A stretch of DNA of 64,000 nt from an uncultured Clostridia bacterium (GCA_934796775.1 CAKVPH010000001.1:229743-293742), one strand, 5' to 3'. Shown: positions 32,041 through 42,099, counted from the first letter of the stretch. The notes: generated by a model not told the origin, from the letters alone. A program made the numbers and translations.

Positions 32041-32069
32041 AAAACAGACACCCTTAACGAGTGCCTGTC
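32036..32069 (-). terminator. Terminator of the MATE transporter gene
   Basis: Minus strand: ACAGGCACTC pairs with GGGTGTCTGT (10 bp, two G-U), followed by seven U. Its U-run overlaps the first TTTACCT repeat of the next promoter. Confidence 0.85.
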
Positions 32070-32085
32070 ATAAAAAATTGTAGTT

Positions 32086-33423
32086 TTACGCATAGCCGTA
32101 TTTTTTACGTTTTGCAATGAGAAATGCTGCCGTAGTTATAACAGACAGTAACTCAGCTACAACTATTGAAAGCCATATACCGTCCAACTCCAAAACAAGC
32201 GGAAGCAAAATAACCGCTATAATCTGGAATACAAGCGTTCTTAAAAATGAAATCAAAGCCGAAATCAATCCGTTGTTAAGCGCCGTAAAGAACGACGAAC
32301 CGTAAATAGAAAAGCCCGCAAATAAAAAGCTGAAAGAAAAGATAAAAAATGCACGTTTTGTCATTTCAAACAACGTTTCGTCGTAACCGACAAACAATTT
32401 TGAAAGAGGAACAGCAAGAAGTTCTCCTGCAATAAACATAGCTACCGCCGTAAAAGCGATAATTATCAAACTTTTTTTGAAAACATTTTTTAGTTCGTCC
32501 AGACTGTTTGCTCCGAAATGATACCCTACCACAGGCGCAGTTCCTACCGAGTACCCTATAAATATAGCAAGAAAGATCATTGCAACATACATTAAAACTC
32601 CGTATGCGGCTATTCCGTTTTCACCCGCATATTTCAAAAGCTGAGCGTTATAAAACATACTTACAAGCGACATAGAAATATTACTCATAAATTCGGAAGA
32701 ACCGTTCGTACAGGTTTTCAGCAATGCATTAAAATCAAACTTACATTTGGCAAGCTTTAATAAGCTTTTATTTTTGCGAGCAAAGTAAATTACGGGTATT
32801 ACACCGCCTAAAAACTGACAAACTGCCGTAGCGATTGCAGCACCTGCCGCACCCATTTTAAAAACAGCCACCAATAAAGCGTCCAGAACAATATTTGCAC
32901 AACCGGCAAAAAGCGTTACGAAAAGTCCAAGCTCGGGTTTTTCCGCAGCAGGAAACAAACATTGAAATTCATACTGTAGTATGTAAAAAGGCAAAGCCGC
33001 AAGTATTATGCTTCCGTAAATAACGCACTCTTCAAGCATTTCGCCGCTTGCGCCTAAAAGTTGTGCTATAGGTCTTATAACTAAAATACCTATAATCGCA
33101 AAAACTACGCCTAAAGCAATCGAAATATAAACAACCATCGAAAATATTTCGTTTGCTTTTTTAGTATCGCCTTCGCCCATTGTTTTTGAAATAAGCGCGC
33201 TTGCACCCGTTCCGAACATAAAGCCGAAACTTCCTAAAATCAATATAAAAGGTATTATAAAATTAACTGCGGCAAAAGCTGTTTTGCCTGCATAGTTAGA
33301 TACGAAGTATCCGTCCACAACTCCGTAAATCGACGTAAAAACCATCATTATAATTGACGGAAGCGCAAAACGGATTAGCCTTTTATAATTAAAATGATCT
33401 GAAAGTTGAATCTTTTGTTTCAT
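32086..33423 (-). CDS. MATE-family multidrug/metabolite exporter
   Basis: 445 residues, twelve hydrophobic segments in two halves. Family features are the N-terminal FALPSIIMMVFTSIYGVVDGYFVSNY and the internally repeated GTGASALISKTMGEGD and GTAPVVGYHFGAN segments. Members exchange Na+ or H+ for drugs or metabolites. Substrate not predictable. It follows the kinase-like gene by 19 bp; no clear ribosome-binding site. The terminator at 32036-32069 ends the two-gene unit. Confidence 0.92.
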   Translation of the reverse strand: MKQKIQLSDHFNYKRLIRFALPSIIMMVFTSIYGVVDGYFVSNYAGKTAFAAVNFIIPFILILGSFGFMFGTGASALISKTMGEGDTKKANEIFSMVVYISIALGVVFAIIGILVIRPIAQLLGASGEMLEECVIYGSIILAALPFYILQYEFQCLFPAAEKPELGLFVTLFAGCANIVLDALLVAVFKMGAAGAAIATAVCQFLGGVIPVIYFARKNKSLLKLAKCKFDFNALLKTCTNGSSEFMSNISMSLVSMFYNAQLLKYAGENGIAAYGVLMYVAMIFLAIFIGYSVGTAPVVGYHFGANSLDELKNVFKKSLIIIAFTAVAMFIAGELLAVPLSKLFVGYDETLFEMTKRAFFIFSFSFLFAGFSIYGSSFFTALNNGLISALISFLRTLVFQIIAVILLPLVLELDGIWLSIVVAELLSVITTAAFLIAKRKKYGYA

Positions 33424-33442
33424 AAAATCACAACAAAATTGT

Positions 33443-34063
33443 TTATTTAGCGTGATCGAACCATTCCGAAGCGAAAGCCGCCACAGAAGGAACTATTTCT
33501 TTTATCTCACGATCCGAAGTGTTTATAGTTAAATGATACGAGGTTCGGTTGCCCCAACCGCCTTCGGCTACGATTTCATGCGTTAAAGCACGATTTTTAT
33601 CGATGCTCTTTATTTGGCGTTCGGCTTGTTTTTCGGTCAGTTTTTCATCTTCTCTCGCACGAGCCATACACCTTTTTATTTTAGATTCCATAGTTGCGCA
33701 AACAAAAATATTCAATGAGGCGTATTTTTTTAAAATAATATCCGAATTGCGCCCGACAATAACAAAATCGCGTCCGCGTTCGGCAATAGCTTCGATAACT
33801 TTTCTTTGTTCGAGTAATAAATCTACGTGTGCGGAAGCAAGCGAAGATACGCCTAAAAACGAGCATCTGAAATGAAGCGGCGCATGTTGCCAGTCGTTAT
33901 TTTCAAGTGCGCTTGCAACGTAATTTTCGTCAAGCCCTTTATTTTTTGCTATTTCTTCAATTATTTCTCTGTCGTAGTAATCAAAATTCAGTGCGTCCGC
34001 AAGGCGTTTTCCAAGCTCTCTGCCGCCGCTTCCGAATTCACGGCTGATAGTGATTATTTTCAT
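33443..34063 (-). CDS. Cytidylate kinase-like protein
   Basis: 206 residues. The N-terminal ITISREFGSGGRELGKRLADAL contains a degenerate P-loop of the cytidylate-kinase-like (AAA_26) family. FDYYDREIIEEIA and RDFVIVGRNSDIILK follow, with the basic lid MARAREDEKLTEKQAERQI. The family is widespread in gut Clostridia, often near transporters; its substrate is not established. AAAGGGGG precedes the start. Likely cotranscribed with the MATE gene. Confidence 0.85.
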   Translation of the reverse strand: MKIITISREFGSGGRELGKRLADALNFDYYDREIIEEIAKNKGLDENYVASALENNDWQHAPLHFRCSFLGVSSLASAHVDLLLEQRKVIEAIAERGRDFVIVGRNSDIILKKYASLNIFVCATMESKIKRCMARAREDEKLTEKQAERQIKSIDKNRALTHEIVAEGGWGNRTSYHLTINTSDREIKEIVPSVAAFASEWFDHAK

Positions 34064-34471
34064 ACTGTTTCCCCCTTTACTTTCTAATTATATGAATTTG
34101 CATTGATTATTCGGCAATATAATTTATCTATGTTATCATATTGTAATATGAAATAAACTTAAAGTCAAACATTAAACTCTTTATTTCATAAAACTATTAG
34201 TAAATATTATAGATTTTAAGCCGTTTTTCTATCTTTTCTCGCTCATAGACTTAAACTATACCCGGGTTGCGTTCCCGCTATCCGAAACGATTTCGGGCGG
34301 AATATGATTGATTCTTTATGATGTTACAGTTAAAAAGTAGAAAAAAATTACTGCTCGTATAGAATCGGACACTGAATATTTATAAAAAATTATAAATTAA
34401 ATATTTTCTTACAGAAAAACGCTCTTCCGGGTAATGCGGAAAAGCGTTTGAATTTTGATTCGTTTATTTTA
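34064..34471. other. 408-bp intergenic region with a structured element
   Basis: No gene is seen. It contains a possible promoter for the kinase-like gene (TATAAT near 34090, minus), a folded GC-rich element at 34200-34305, and the rpiB-like terminator at 34415-34448. The folded part includes CCGC/GCGG and CCGAAA/TTTCGG nested stems around a CGA loop, and a TTTTAAG/CTTAAA stem with an inner CTAT/ATAG pairing. It matches no RNA class I know. Confidence 0.5.
34415..34448. terminator. Terminator after the RpiB/LacAB-like gene
   Basis: AAAACGCTCTTCCG pairs with CGGAAAAGCGTTT around a seven-base loop. On the minus strand it ends in GCGUUUUU. It closes the second sugar locus. Confidence 0.82.
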
Positions 34472-35053
34472 TTATTCTACGTCGTCGGGCTTGGTTTCAA
34501 GCTTTAAATCAAAATCGCCGAGTTTATTAACTTTAAAGCCGTTCTTTTTATATTCGTCATAATTGAACGCTTCAAGTTCGTCGATAGCGAGTTTGTGGAA
34601 TTCATAGAAGTTATGCCACCATTTCTGATCGCTTCCGAGTTCAGCATTAAGATATGCGTCGGCAATATCGCACCCCATTGCAGGAGCAACATAGAATGCA
34701 CCCATTGCAAGAACGTTTACGCCGTTACCTGTTATAGCGCGGCGAGCCGCAGGAACGCTTTCAACAACGCCCGCATGAACGTGAGGACATTTGCTTGCGG
34801 CAATATGAATACCCATACCTGTACCGCAGAACAAAAGTGCGCGTTCATATTCGCCTTCAGAAATCATTGCGCCTACTCTTAAGCCAACACGATGGAACAT
34901 AAGATCGGTGTCGTTAGGATCGCTGTCAGCTTTAACACCAAGGTCAAGAATCTTCCATCCCTTGGCTTTAAGGTGAGCAACAACGGCTTCTTTTAAAGGA
35001 TAGCCTGCAAAATCAGCGCCGACAACAAGATATTTATCTTTTACGGTTTTCAT
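34472..35053 (-). CDS. RpiB/LacA/LacB-family sugar-phosphate isomerase
   Basis: 193 residues from ATG 35053, with GGAGG just upstream; TTG at 35065 overlaps that site and is less likely. The fold signature VVGADFAGYPLKEAVVAHL, the LLFCGTGMGIHIAASK active-site stretch with a conserved Cys, and ITGNGVNVLAMGA are family features. Classical members interconvert ribose/ribulose, allose/allulose or galactose/tagatose 6-phosphates. The C-terminal 45 residues are longer than in RpiB. Its place at the end of a glycan locus suggests a catabolic step for a released sugar. A separate promoter (TTTACT, 17 bp, TAAAAT) appears in the 111-bp gap upstream. Confidence 0.85.
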   Translation of the reverse strand: MKTVKDKYLVVGADFAGYPLKEAVVAHLKAKGWKILDLGVKADSDPNDTDLMFHRVGLRVGAMISEGEYERALLFCGTGMGIHIAASKCPHVHAGVVESVPAARRAITGNGVNVLAMGAFYVAPAMGCDIADAYLNAELGSDQKWWHNFYEFHKLAIDELEAFNYDEYKKNGFKVNKLGDFDLKLETKPDDVE

Positions 35054-35164
35054 TTCTTCCTCCAAAAACGAGAATTTTTCGCATCAAATCAAGATGCCCT
35101 TTTTTTAATTATTTTACTCCATTACTTAAAAAAAGTAAAGCGTAATTTCTAAAAACATTTAAAA

Positions 35165-37666
35165 TTATTCTATAAAGTCATACGAGCCTTCGCCTAAACT
35201 AAGCTTTTTATCGCCTAAAACAACGGTAGCAGTCGTTCCGCACGGAACTTCGATATGATAATTTACTTTGCCGTCCTGTTTTTTCCACTCGGAAACAATT
35301 TTTCCTTTTACAGTTTCAAACGAACATTTTACAAAGAAAATATCAGATGCTATAACGGGTTTAATCGTAATTTTATTCGCTCCGCAAGCGTCGTCGTCTA
35401 CTCTTATACCTCCTAAAAAGGCATATAAAAATGCATCATATGAACCGAACATAGGATGATCGAAAGAATCCATTTCGTTGGACATTTCGCTCTCCCATCT
35501 TTCCCAAACGGAAGTTGCACCGTTTTTAACCATATATCCCCAGCCGGGATATTCGGGATTTTTAAGCATTTCAAGTGCAAGATCGGTTGCTCCGAATTCG
35601 CCTAAAACGTAAAACAAGTGTCTGTAACCAACGTTGCCGCAAGTGCTGTGTTTGCCATATTTTTTCACGTTTTCTATAACGTTTGCAGCTATTTTTTCAC
35701 GATCGCATTCAGGAGCAAAACCTATAGATAAAGCTAAGCTGTTTTCCGTTTGCGTACCGCTTGCGAAATTGTAAGTTTTATTATCGTAATACTTTTCGAT
35801 AATAGCTTTTTTAACGTATTCGGCTTTAGCTGAATAATATTCGATAAGCGACTTATAGTCTTTTGAATATCTATCCTTTACTATATCTAAAATTTTAGAC
35901 ATAATTTTTAAATGCCAGAACAAATATGCAGTGGAAACAAATAAGTTATCCGTATGGCAGTCAAAACAAACGGGATTAACCCAGTCGGCATAATAAGAAT
36001 AAGTCATTATTCCGTTCTCGCTTTTTAAAAGCAGGAAATCAACCCATTTTTTCAAGCCGTCAATTCTTTCGCACGCGCTTTCGTCATCGCCGTAATACAT
36101 ATAGGAATAATACGGCATTAAAAGGTATGCAATGCTTACGGGATCGGCAGGTCTGCCTCCTGTATAAAACGGAGCCGTATCGCCTATTTCACCGCCTGAA
36201 AGCTGCGTATCCCGGATATCGAGCGTAAACTTGGGAAAAAATAGCGACATATCGCAGTTATACACCGTTTGATAAAGGCGCGAACCGAGATCGTTAAGCC
36301 AACCAAAGCGTTCGTCACGCTGCGGACAATCGGTCAGAATCGAGTGTTGGTTATTATGCTCGGTGCGAAGCGCGATTTCGTGCATATAGTTTAAAGTTTC
36401 ATCTGAACACGAAAAGTTTCCTACTACTTTAGTATCGTTATGAACGTGTTCGCCCGAAACGCTTAAAATTTCGCATTTGCCATGTTTTTCGATTTCAACA
36501 AACTGAAAACCGTGATAGGTAAAACGCGGAGCATAAGTTTCTTCGCCTTCGCCTTTTAAAATATATACGTCGGTAGCTCCTGCGCTTCTTAAATTCAGCC
36601 TGTTGAGCCTGCCGTTATTATCTAATCTTTCGCCGTATTTTATGGTAACGCTTGCGCCTTGTTCACCTTTAACTTTAACTCTTACCCAGCCTGCTATATT
36701 TGCACCTATATCGTATAATTCCACAGTGTCGGATATAACGGTCTTTTTTACGTTGTTATAATAAGAGCAAACACGAATAGGATTTATGGTCTGAGCCTCG
36801 AGCGAGCCGCTTATTTCGGGCGCGAACACGGTAAACATCCAACCGTTTTCCCAAGTAGGTTCAAAATCGAGTGACGCCCAGTAAACCGGGACTTTTTCTT
36901 CAATTCGCGCGTCGTACGTTTCGCCGCCGTAAATACTGTTATCTGTAACAGGGCTGCCGGATACCCACCATCCGCCGTTCGTGGATGAATGATATTCCTG
37001 CATTTCGCCGTTTTTATAGTGAATATTCAGTTGAATAAACACTCTTTTAGAGCCAAGCCAACCATGCCCGACTTCCGCACCGATAACGTTATCGCCGGAT
37101 GAAAGCATATCGGTAACGTCGTATGCACAATATAAAGCGCGCTTTGAATAATCGGTTACTCCGGGGTTAAGCACCGCATCGCCGACTTTTTTGCCGTTTA
37201 CAAAAAATTCGTGATATCCTATTCCGCAAACAAATGCCGTTGCCCGAGCAATATCGCCGCCGACCTGAATTATTTTACGGTAAAGAGAAGTTCCGCCCTG
37301 ATGATTTACCGGCATAGACATCCAGTTTCCCTTCCAGTCCGATTTTTCAAAAAGAGCGGTTGCAAAAGAGCAAATTTCGCTTTCGCACGAAGAATTTTCG
37401 CCGTAAGCTATAACTTTAAAATAAATCTTTTCGTCGGAAACAAGCTTTCTGCCGTTATAAACCGCAGAAAGCTCGCAAGAATTGATTTTTTTACTGTCAT
37501 AAACGTTATAATCGGCATTATTCAGTGCGTCAACAGAATCTGCGGCAACAATACGGTACCCGGTCTGGCGTTCGCCGCTCGTTTTCCATAAAAAGCGCGG
37601 ATTACGAGTGAAAACGTTTATCGGATTGACCGAATATTCAGTTTTTATATCGAAAATTTTTAACAT
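35165..37666 (-). CDS. Alpha-L-rhamnosidase (GH78-like)
   Basis: 833 residues, no signal peptide, so probably cytoplasmic. N-terminal beta domains (FTRNPRFLWKTSGERQTGYRI is the typical GH78 opening; FVCGIGYHEFFVNGKKVGD; LNPGVTDYSKRALYCAYDVT), then the (alpha/alpha)6 barrel with LTDCPQRDERFGWLNDL, which holds conserved acidic residues, FTLDIRDTQL, YADWVNPVCFD, GATSVWERWESEMSNEMDSFDHPMFG, and a C-terminal beta sandwich. It hydrolyses terminal alpha-L-rhamnosides. I prefer ATG 37666; the alternative is TTG at 37684. Neither has a clear ribosome-binding site. Upstream is a 14-bp hairpin (37698-37733). Confidence 0.9.
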   Translation of the reverse strand: MLKIFDIKTEYSVNPINVFTRNPRFLWKTSGERQTGYRIVAADSVDALNNADYNVYDSKKINSCELSAVYNGRKLVSDEKIYFKVIAYGENSSCESEICSFATALFEKSDWKGNWMSMPVNHQGGTSLYRKIIQVGGDIARATAFVCGIGYHEFFVNGKKVGDAVLNPGVTDYSKRALYCAYDVTDMLSSGDNVIGAEVGHGWLGSKRVFIQLNIHYKNGEMQEYHSSTNGGWWVSGSPVTDNSIYGGETYDARIEEKVPVYWASLDFEPTWENGWMFTVFAPEISGSLEAQTINPIRVCSYYNNVKKTVISDTVELYDIGANIAGWVRVKVKGEQGASVTIKYGERLDNNGRLNRLNLRSAGATDVYILKGEGEETYAPRFTYHGFQFVEIEKHGKCEILSVSGEHVHNDTKVVGNFSCSDETLNYMHEIALRTEHNNQHSILTDCPQRDERFGWLNDLGSRLYQTVYNCDMSLFFPKFTLDIRDTQLSGGEIGDTAPFYTGGRPADPVSIAYLLMPYYSYMYYGDDESACERIDGLKKWVDFLLLKSENGIMTYSYYADWVNPVCFDCHTDNLFVSTAYLFWHLKIMSKILDIVKDRYSKDYKSLIEYYSAKAEYVKKAIIEKYYDNKTYNFASGTQTENSLALSIGFAPECDREKIAANVIENVKKYGKHSTCGNVGYRHLFYVLGEFGATDLALEMLKNPEYPGWGYMVKNGATSVWERWESEMSNEMDSFDHPMFGSYDAFLYAFLGGIRVDDDACGANKITIKPVIASDIFFVKCSFETVKGKIVSEWKKQDGKVNYHIEVPCGTTATVVLGDKKLSLGEGSYDFIE

Positions 37667-37697
37667 AGATAGATAAGATTGCAATTAAGATATTATT

Positions 37698-37733
37698 TGC
37701 GGCGCAAAAGATTTTACGTTCTTTCGCGCCGCA
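37698..37733 (-). repeat. GC-rich hairpin upstream of the rhamnosidase
   Basis: TGCGGCGCaAAAGA pairs with TCTTTcGCGCCGCA (one mismatch, loop of eight). No U-run follows directly on the minus strand. It sits between the modular surface-protein gene and the rhamnosidase gene. Confidence 0.65.
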
Positions 37734-37770
37734 CGTTTATTTTTTAATTAGTTGTTGCCCAAATCAGATT

Positions 37771-40700
37771 TTAGTCGTTATTTTTTCTTTTTATAACGGT
37801 TACAACAGCAAGAGCTATTAACGTTACAAAAGCAACAGGCAACGAGTTACCGATATTTGACTTGCAATTACCGCCACAGTTACCGGAGCCGTCATAAATT
37901 TCAACTTCGACAGTACCGCGGAAAGAAATTCCGTCTGCTTCGCCGATAATATTATAAGACGTTTTGCCGACTGTAGACGTATCAAAATCTTCAAGTACGA
38001 TATTTTCGTCGTCCAAAGCTATTTCCTTAACAGTACCGTCGGAGAAAGTAACTTTTACTTTATAGTCGCCGTAATTTACGGTGCTACCTTTTTTAATTCT
38101 GTATGAGCCTTCAACCGATTCAACTTTTTTGACAACGTGAACAACCATCGTCTTTGTTATATCAGCCATATCTTTGCCATCTGCGTCCTTACCGCCCTTA
38201 AGGGTTACGGTAACGGTTGCAGTACCTACTTTCATAGCGATAAGGTTTCCTGAAGCGTTTACGAAAACAACGTCGGGATCGGACGAAACGTAAGTGAACT
38301 GACCGAGCGTAGCGTCAAAAGGAACTCTTACTGCGCCGACACTGCCGGTTTCGCCTACAGACATAGTCTTTTCTTCGGCTAAATTGAAATCGGTATATTC
38401 CTTATAAAGCTGCCACATACTCTTTTCTTCGTCTGCGAGATAGCAATAATAAGTTATATTTTCAGATAAAACGCCTTCAACAATAGTATAACCTTTACCG
38501 GCTACAGGATAGTTTCCATCCTTTTCGCCTACCCATTTATAAAGCGGCATGCCTTTCTTGAAAATAATTTTATCTCCGAGTTGGTAAATAGGTGCGTAAG
38601 GATGTTCGCTGCTCGTCCATCTGTCTTCTACTGCATAGCCGTAGTTTCCGTCGGCGCCTTCAGGCTTAATCATGATAAGAAGGTTTGTTCCGAGCGTCCA
38701 TACACCTATTCTGTCAATGTTTTCTTCGTCTTTATTATAGCCGTAATACGTTTTACCGTTTGCACTAACACGATATTCTATAAAGGTAGAGATAGTTTCG
38801 CATTCATCCGTAGAAAGAAGGTTTGCGGTGTTAGTCATATATTTCGCGATACCGATAATCATATGACCATTCCATGTGCCTTCTACGTTTTTACTGTCGT
38901 TTACGTCATAACCGCTTACGCCGAGTGAATTGAATGAATCAACGTTCTTTATTGCATAAACGTTTACTTTTAAGGTTGCTGTAAAATCAGCTATAGTTAT
39001 TACGAGATCTTTAATGCCCGCGGTAGTAAGGTCTAAAGCTCCATAGGCTTCGGCAGGAACATCCATTTGCTTACTAACCGTATTGTTTTTATAAGTGTAA
39101 TGATATTTTAAGGTAAATACATCGCTGAATTTAAGCGTGCTTTCTGCATCCTGAACTGCAATCATATATTCGCTATAATCTGTATCGAGCACGATTCCTG
39201 TTTTTTCAGGTTCAGCCTTAACTTCGATAGTTACCTGTCTTAAAATATCCTTATAAGATACAGTAACAACAACAGTACCTACAGATAAAGCATTAAGATT
39301 GCCGTATTCGTCGATAGTAGCTACTTCTTCGTCGTCAACCGAGTATTTATAAACTGCGGTAACGCCTTCAGCAGCTGTAACGTCTATTTTAGTTACAGAA
39401 CCTACAGTAACTTCAGAAGGAACGGTTTTAGCAATAGAGAAATCTTCGGGTTCAACAAGTTCAACCCAAACGCTTCCGTTGTAAACATAAGTTACGGTTT
39501 TATAAAGTCTTTCGCCGTCGATTATTGAAAGTCCTTTCTTTAAAGTAACGGTATCGCCTACAGAATAATCTTTTTCGGTTACATCCTGAACAAACAATAT
39601 AACCTGACCGCTCATAACGTAAGGTGTGTTGCCCTGCCATGTAGCAGTGGGATTAACTTTGCGCGAAATTTCGATATAATTCAAAATGTTAGCTCTTAAT
39701 TTAGCTAAAACTTCCGCAGATACACCACCGGTGTAATTGTCTTTATTTTTTGTGTTAAAATCAACTCTTAAAGCTTTCCAGTTGTCTGCAAGTAAAACAT
39801 CTTTTACAGTAAGTTCTTCTACGTCTGCAACTTCTACAACGAACGTTGCGGTTTTTCCGTCTACAGTTGCGGTAACGGTATAACTTCCGGCTACGTCAAG
39901 GTTGTATCCTTCGGGATAAGTAAGCATACTTTCGTCTAAAGTAAACTCAACGGGATCGCCGATAGAATATACGCGCTTAGCGGTAAGAGAAGAAAGGTCG
40001 ATAGAAGAATCGAATCTTGTTGCCGATACTTTTCCGGTTATTTCGATTGCGGTAAGTACGGGCTCTTCTTCAACGGTTATTGTAACGCTCTTGGTAACGT
40101 CCATAAACGTTGCGGTAAGAGTAGCCGTTCCTATTTTAGTACCTTTTACAACTACGGTGTAGCCGTTTACGCTTTCAATAGCAGCGTCGCCGCTTATTGA
40201 GTAAGAAAGCATAGATGTTGCGCATTCGGGAGTAACGCCAAAGTTTACGTTTACCGTTTTACCTTCATATACCTTAGTATCGGACGCGGTAATTTCGGTA
40301 GGTTTAGTAAACTTAACGAAAGCTGTTCCGTTATAAATAAAATATTCGGTGGCTTTTACTTTTTCGTTTGGTAAGAATTTAAGTCCTTCTTTTATAACGA
40401 TTACGTCGCCTACTTTTACATTAAGAGCTACATATTCATCATTTTCTTTAACCTGATGCGCCTGATTTGTTCCAAGTACAAAACTTTTTTCTACAAAAAG
40501 TTCTATACCATTTCTAATATATGAAAAATAAGCCGTGAAATCAGTACGATTAACTCCTGGTTCATTTACACTATTAGGATTAGCCGTATTAAATTCTACC
40601 AAAAAAGCTTGCCATTGTGTATGAATGTGTATAGCTTTTACCGTGATAGTATCAAAATCAATAACGTTTACTTTTAAAGTTGCAGTAAAATACTCGTCGG

Positions 40701-42099
40701 TTGTGTCGGGTTTTAATACCTTGATTGTTAAATCGTAAGAACCGATGATATTTTTATCAACAGTGCCTTCAACGATAATCTTATCGTCGTCAACTTTAGT
40801 TTGCGCTAAAGAAGTGTCTTCATAAGTGTAACGAACTTCGGGAAGAACGTAATCTTCACCGATATAAGCATTTATTTCGCTTGCGGCTAACGCGATTCCG
40901 TTAGGAACAGCGTCGTCGGAAGGAAGCGAAGAACCTAAAATCCATTCCGTACCGGTGTAAATAAAGCTTACGTCTTCAGCTACAACTTCGCCTGCATTAT
41001 AGCCGCAACCTTTGGTAACTGTAATGATATCGCCACGTAGGAAAGAATTAAATTCATCTCTTATCTTATTAAGAGCAAATATAACTATGGAATTATTTTT
41101 GCTATAAAGGTGAGTAGGCGTTACGGTTTGACCATCTACCGTGGTTATTGTAACGTGGCCAACTGCCAACGGATTTGTTGCCGGTTGGTTTAAAGTTTCA
41201 GCGCCTTCTAATGTTACAGCAAAGCGATTATAACTTCCAGTTTCGCGATAAATTTCGGTAGGCGTAATAATTTTATTACCCTTTAACCATTCACTGCCGG
41301 TATAAATATAGGAAATATCGTTTTCTACCACAAATTTACCTGCGCTACTGTTTATAACAAGACCTTTTCCTATGGTAAGAACGTCACCTTTTGCAGAAGC
41401 ACCAAAATCATAACGTTGCGTGTTAAAATAAAGTTTAAATGTCTTACGACCTGCAACAAAACGAATGTGGCTCGGAGCATAAGTTGTTCCGTTTGCCCCG
41501 GTCATAACGATAACATCCTTATTTTCGACATTAAGATCTGCTTCACCGCCATCTCCGATATCATTAAGCTGAGTGTTTGACATTTCGATTTGAGTGCCGC
41601 CGCAAGTAGTTACGCCACCAAGTTCAAATGCCGTATAAGAAGGAAGGTCCGTTCCTTTTATCCATTCACCGCCGGTAAAAATATAATCTATTCCATCGGT
41701 ACAAATGTAATCGGTAGAGTTGTGAGTAAAAGTAAAACCTGCGTCTACATGGAGTATATCCCCACGTTGAGCAGCCTGCCCGTTATAACCGCTACCATTA
41801 AAGTAAAAAGTAAGTGAACCGCCCCATTCATAAATATGCGAACAAGCATAAGCGGTCTCGCCCCTTAATATTTTTACTTTTGCACGGTTTTCATCTGTTG
41901 GACCTAAATCTGCCGAATTTTTGTTAGCAAGTCCTACCGGAATGCGAAAATCGGTAGCACTAGCCCAAGCTGATGCCTCAATCGTTTCAGGAAAAGCGAC
42001 TTCCGTTGCCGACGTATCGGCGGAAACCAAAGTTATAGCTCCGCAAAGAGAACATATCATTGCCAAAGCTAAAACAAGTGTTAAAAGTTTTCTTTTCAT
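37771..42099 (-). CDS. Giant modular surface protein with repeated modules and Ig-like domains
   Basis: 1442 residues. Signal peptide to about residue 27 (LVSA). A module of about 100-130 residues occurs six times (roughly 50-149, 155-274, 284-391, 487-598, 764-882, 1053-1231). Each ends with a G-D-x-(I/V)-x-(I/V)-x-x-G stretch followed by a (Y/F)-I-Y-(T/N)-G-x-x-W/F strand, e.g. YIYTGSEWLKG and FIYTGTEWILG. Between later copies lie bacterial Ig-like (Big_2-type) domains at about 600-680, 884-962 and 1237-1325, and a second Ig-like type at about 400-482, 683-757, 965-1050 and 1326-1402. The end is GNCGGNC, a hydrophobic helix and IKRKNND. I recognise no enzyme motif. Probably a glycan-binding or adhesion protein of the locus. 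Confidence 0.78.
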   Translation of the reverse strand: MKRKLLTLVLALAMICSLCGAITLVSADTSATEVAFPETIEASAWASATDFRIPVGLANKNSADLGPTDENRAKVKILRGETAYACSHIYEWGGSLTFYFNGSGYNGQAAQRGDILHVDAGFTFTHNSTDYICTDGIDYIFTGGEWIKGTDLPSYTAFELGGVTTCGGTQIEMSNTQLNDIGDGGEADLNVENKDVIVMTGANGTTYAPSHIRFVAGRKTFKLYFNTQRYDFGASAKGDVLTIGKGLVINSSAGKFVVENDISYIYTGSEWLKGNKIITPTEIYRETGSYNRFAVTLEGAETLNQPATNPLAVGHVTITTVDGQTVTPTHLYSKNNSIVIFALNKIRDEFNSFLRGDIITVTKGCGYNAGEVVAEDVSFIYTGTEWILGSSLPSDDAVPNGIALAASEINAYIGEDYVLPEVRYTYEDTSLAQTKVDDDKIIVEGTVDKNIIGSYDLTIKVLKPDTTDEYFTATLKVNVIDFDTITVKAIHIHTQWQAFLVEFNTANPNSVNEPGVNRTDFTAYFSYIRNGIELFVEKSFVLGTNQAHQVKENDEYVALNVKVGDVIVIKEGLKFLPNEKVKATEYFIYNGTAFVKFTKPTEITASDTKVYEGKTVNVNFGVTPECATSMLSYSISGDAAIESVNGYTVVVKGTKIGTATLTATFMDVTKSVTITVEEEPVLTAIEITGKVSATRFDSSIDLSSLTAKRVYSIGDPVEFTLDESMLTYPEGYNLDVAGSYTVTATVDGKTATFVVEVADVEELTVKDVLLADNWKALRVDFNTKNKDNYTGGVSAEVLAKLRANILNYIEISRKVNPTATWQGNTPYVMSGQVILFVQDVTEKDYSVGDTVTLKKGLSIIDGERLYKTVTYVYNGSVWVELVEPEDFSIAKTVPSEVTVGSVTKIDVTAAEGVTAVYKYSVDDEEVATIDEYGNLNALSVGTVVVTVSYKDILRQVTIEVKAEPEKTGIVLDTDYSEYMIAVQDAESTLKFSDVFTLKYHYTYKNNTVSKQMDVPAEAYGALDLTTAGIKDLVITIADFTATLKVNVYAIKNVDSFNSLGVSGYDVNDSKNVEGTWNGHMIIGIAKYMTNTANLLSTDECETISTFIEYRVSANGKTYYGYNKDEENIDRIGVWTLGTNLLIMIKPEGADGNYGYAVEDRWTSSEHPYAPIYQLGDKIIFKKGMPLYKWVGEKDGNYPVAGKGYTIVEGVLSENITYYCYLADEEKSMWQLYKEYTDFNLAEEKTMSVGETGSVGAVRVPFDATLGQFTYVSSDPDVVFVNASGNLIAMKVGTATVTVTLKGGKDADGKDMADITKTMVVHVVKKVESVEGSYRIKKGSTVNYGDYKVKVTFSDGTVKEIALDDENIVLEDFDTSTVGKTSYNIIGEADGISFRGTVEVEIYDGSGNCGGNCKSNIGNSLPVAFVTLIALAVVTVIKRKNND

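Noticed and set aside
34200..34305. tRNA, 4.5S RNA, 6S RNA or hammerhead ribozyme in the folded intergenic element
   Set aside because: No T-arm GGTTC-type sequence, no SRP loop, and no CTGATGA/GAAA core; left as an unassigned structured element.
41590..41817. Plus-strand open frames inside the large minus-strand genes
   Set aside because: They lie opposite well-supported coding regions, have no ribosome-binding sites and no recognisable protein features.
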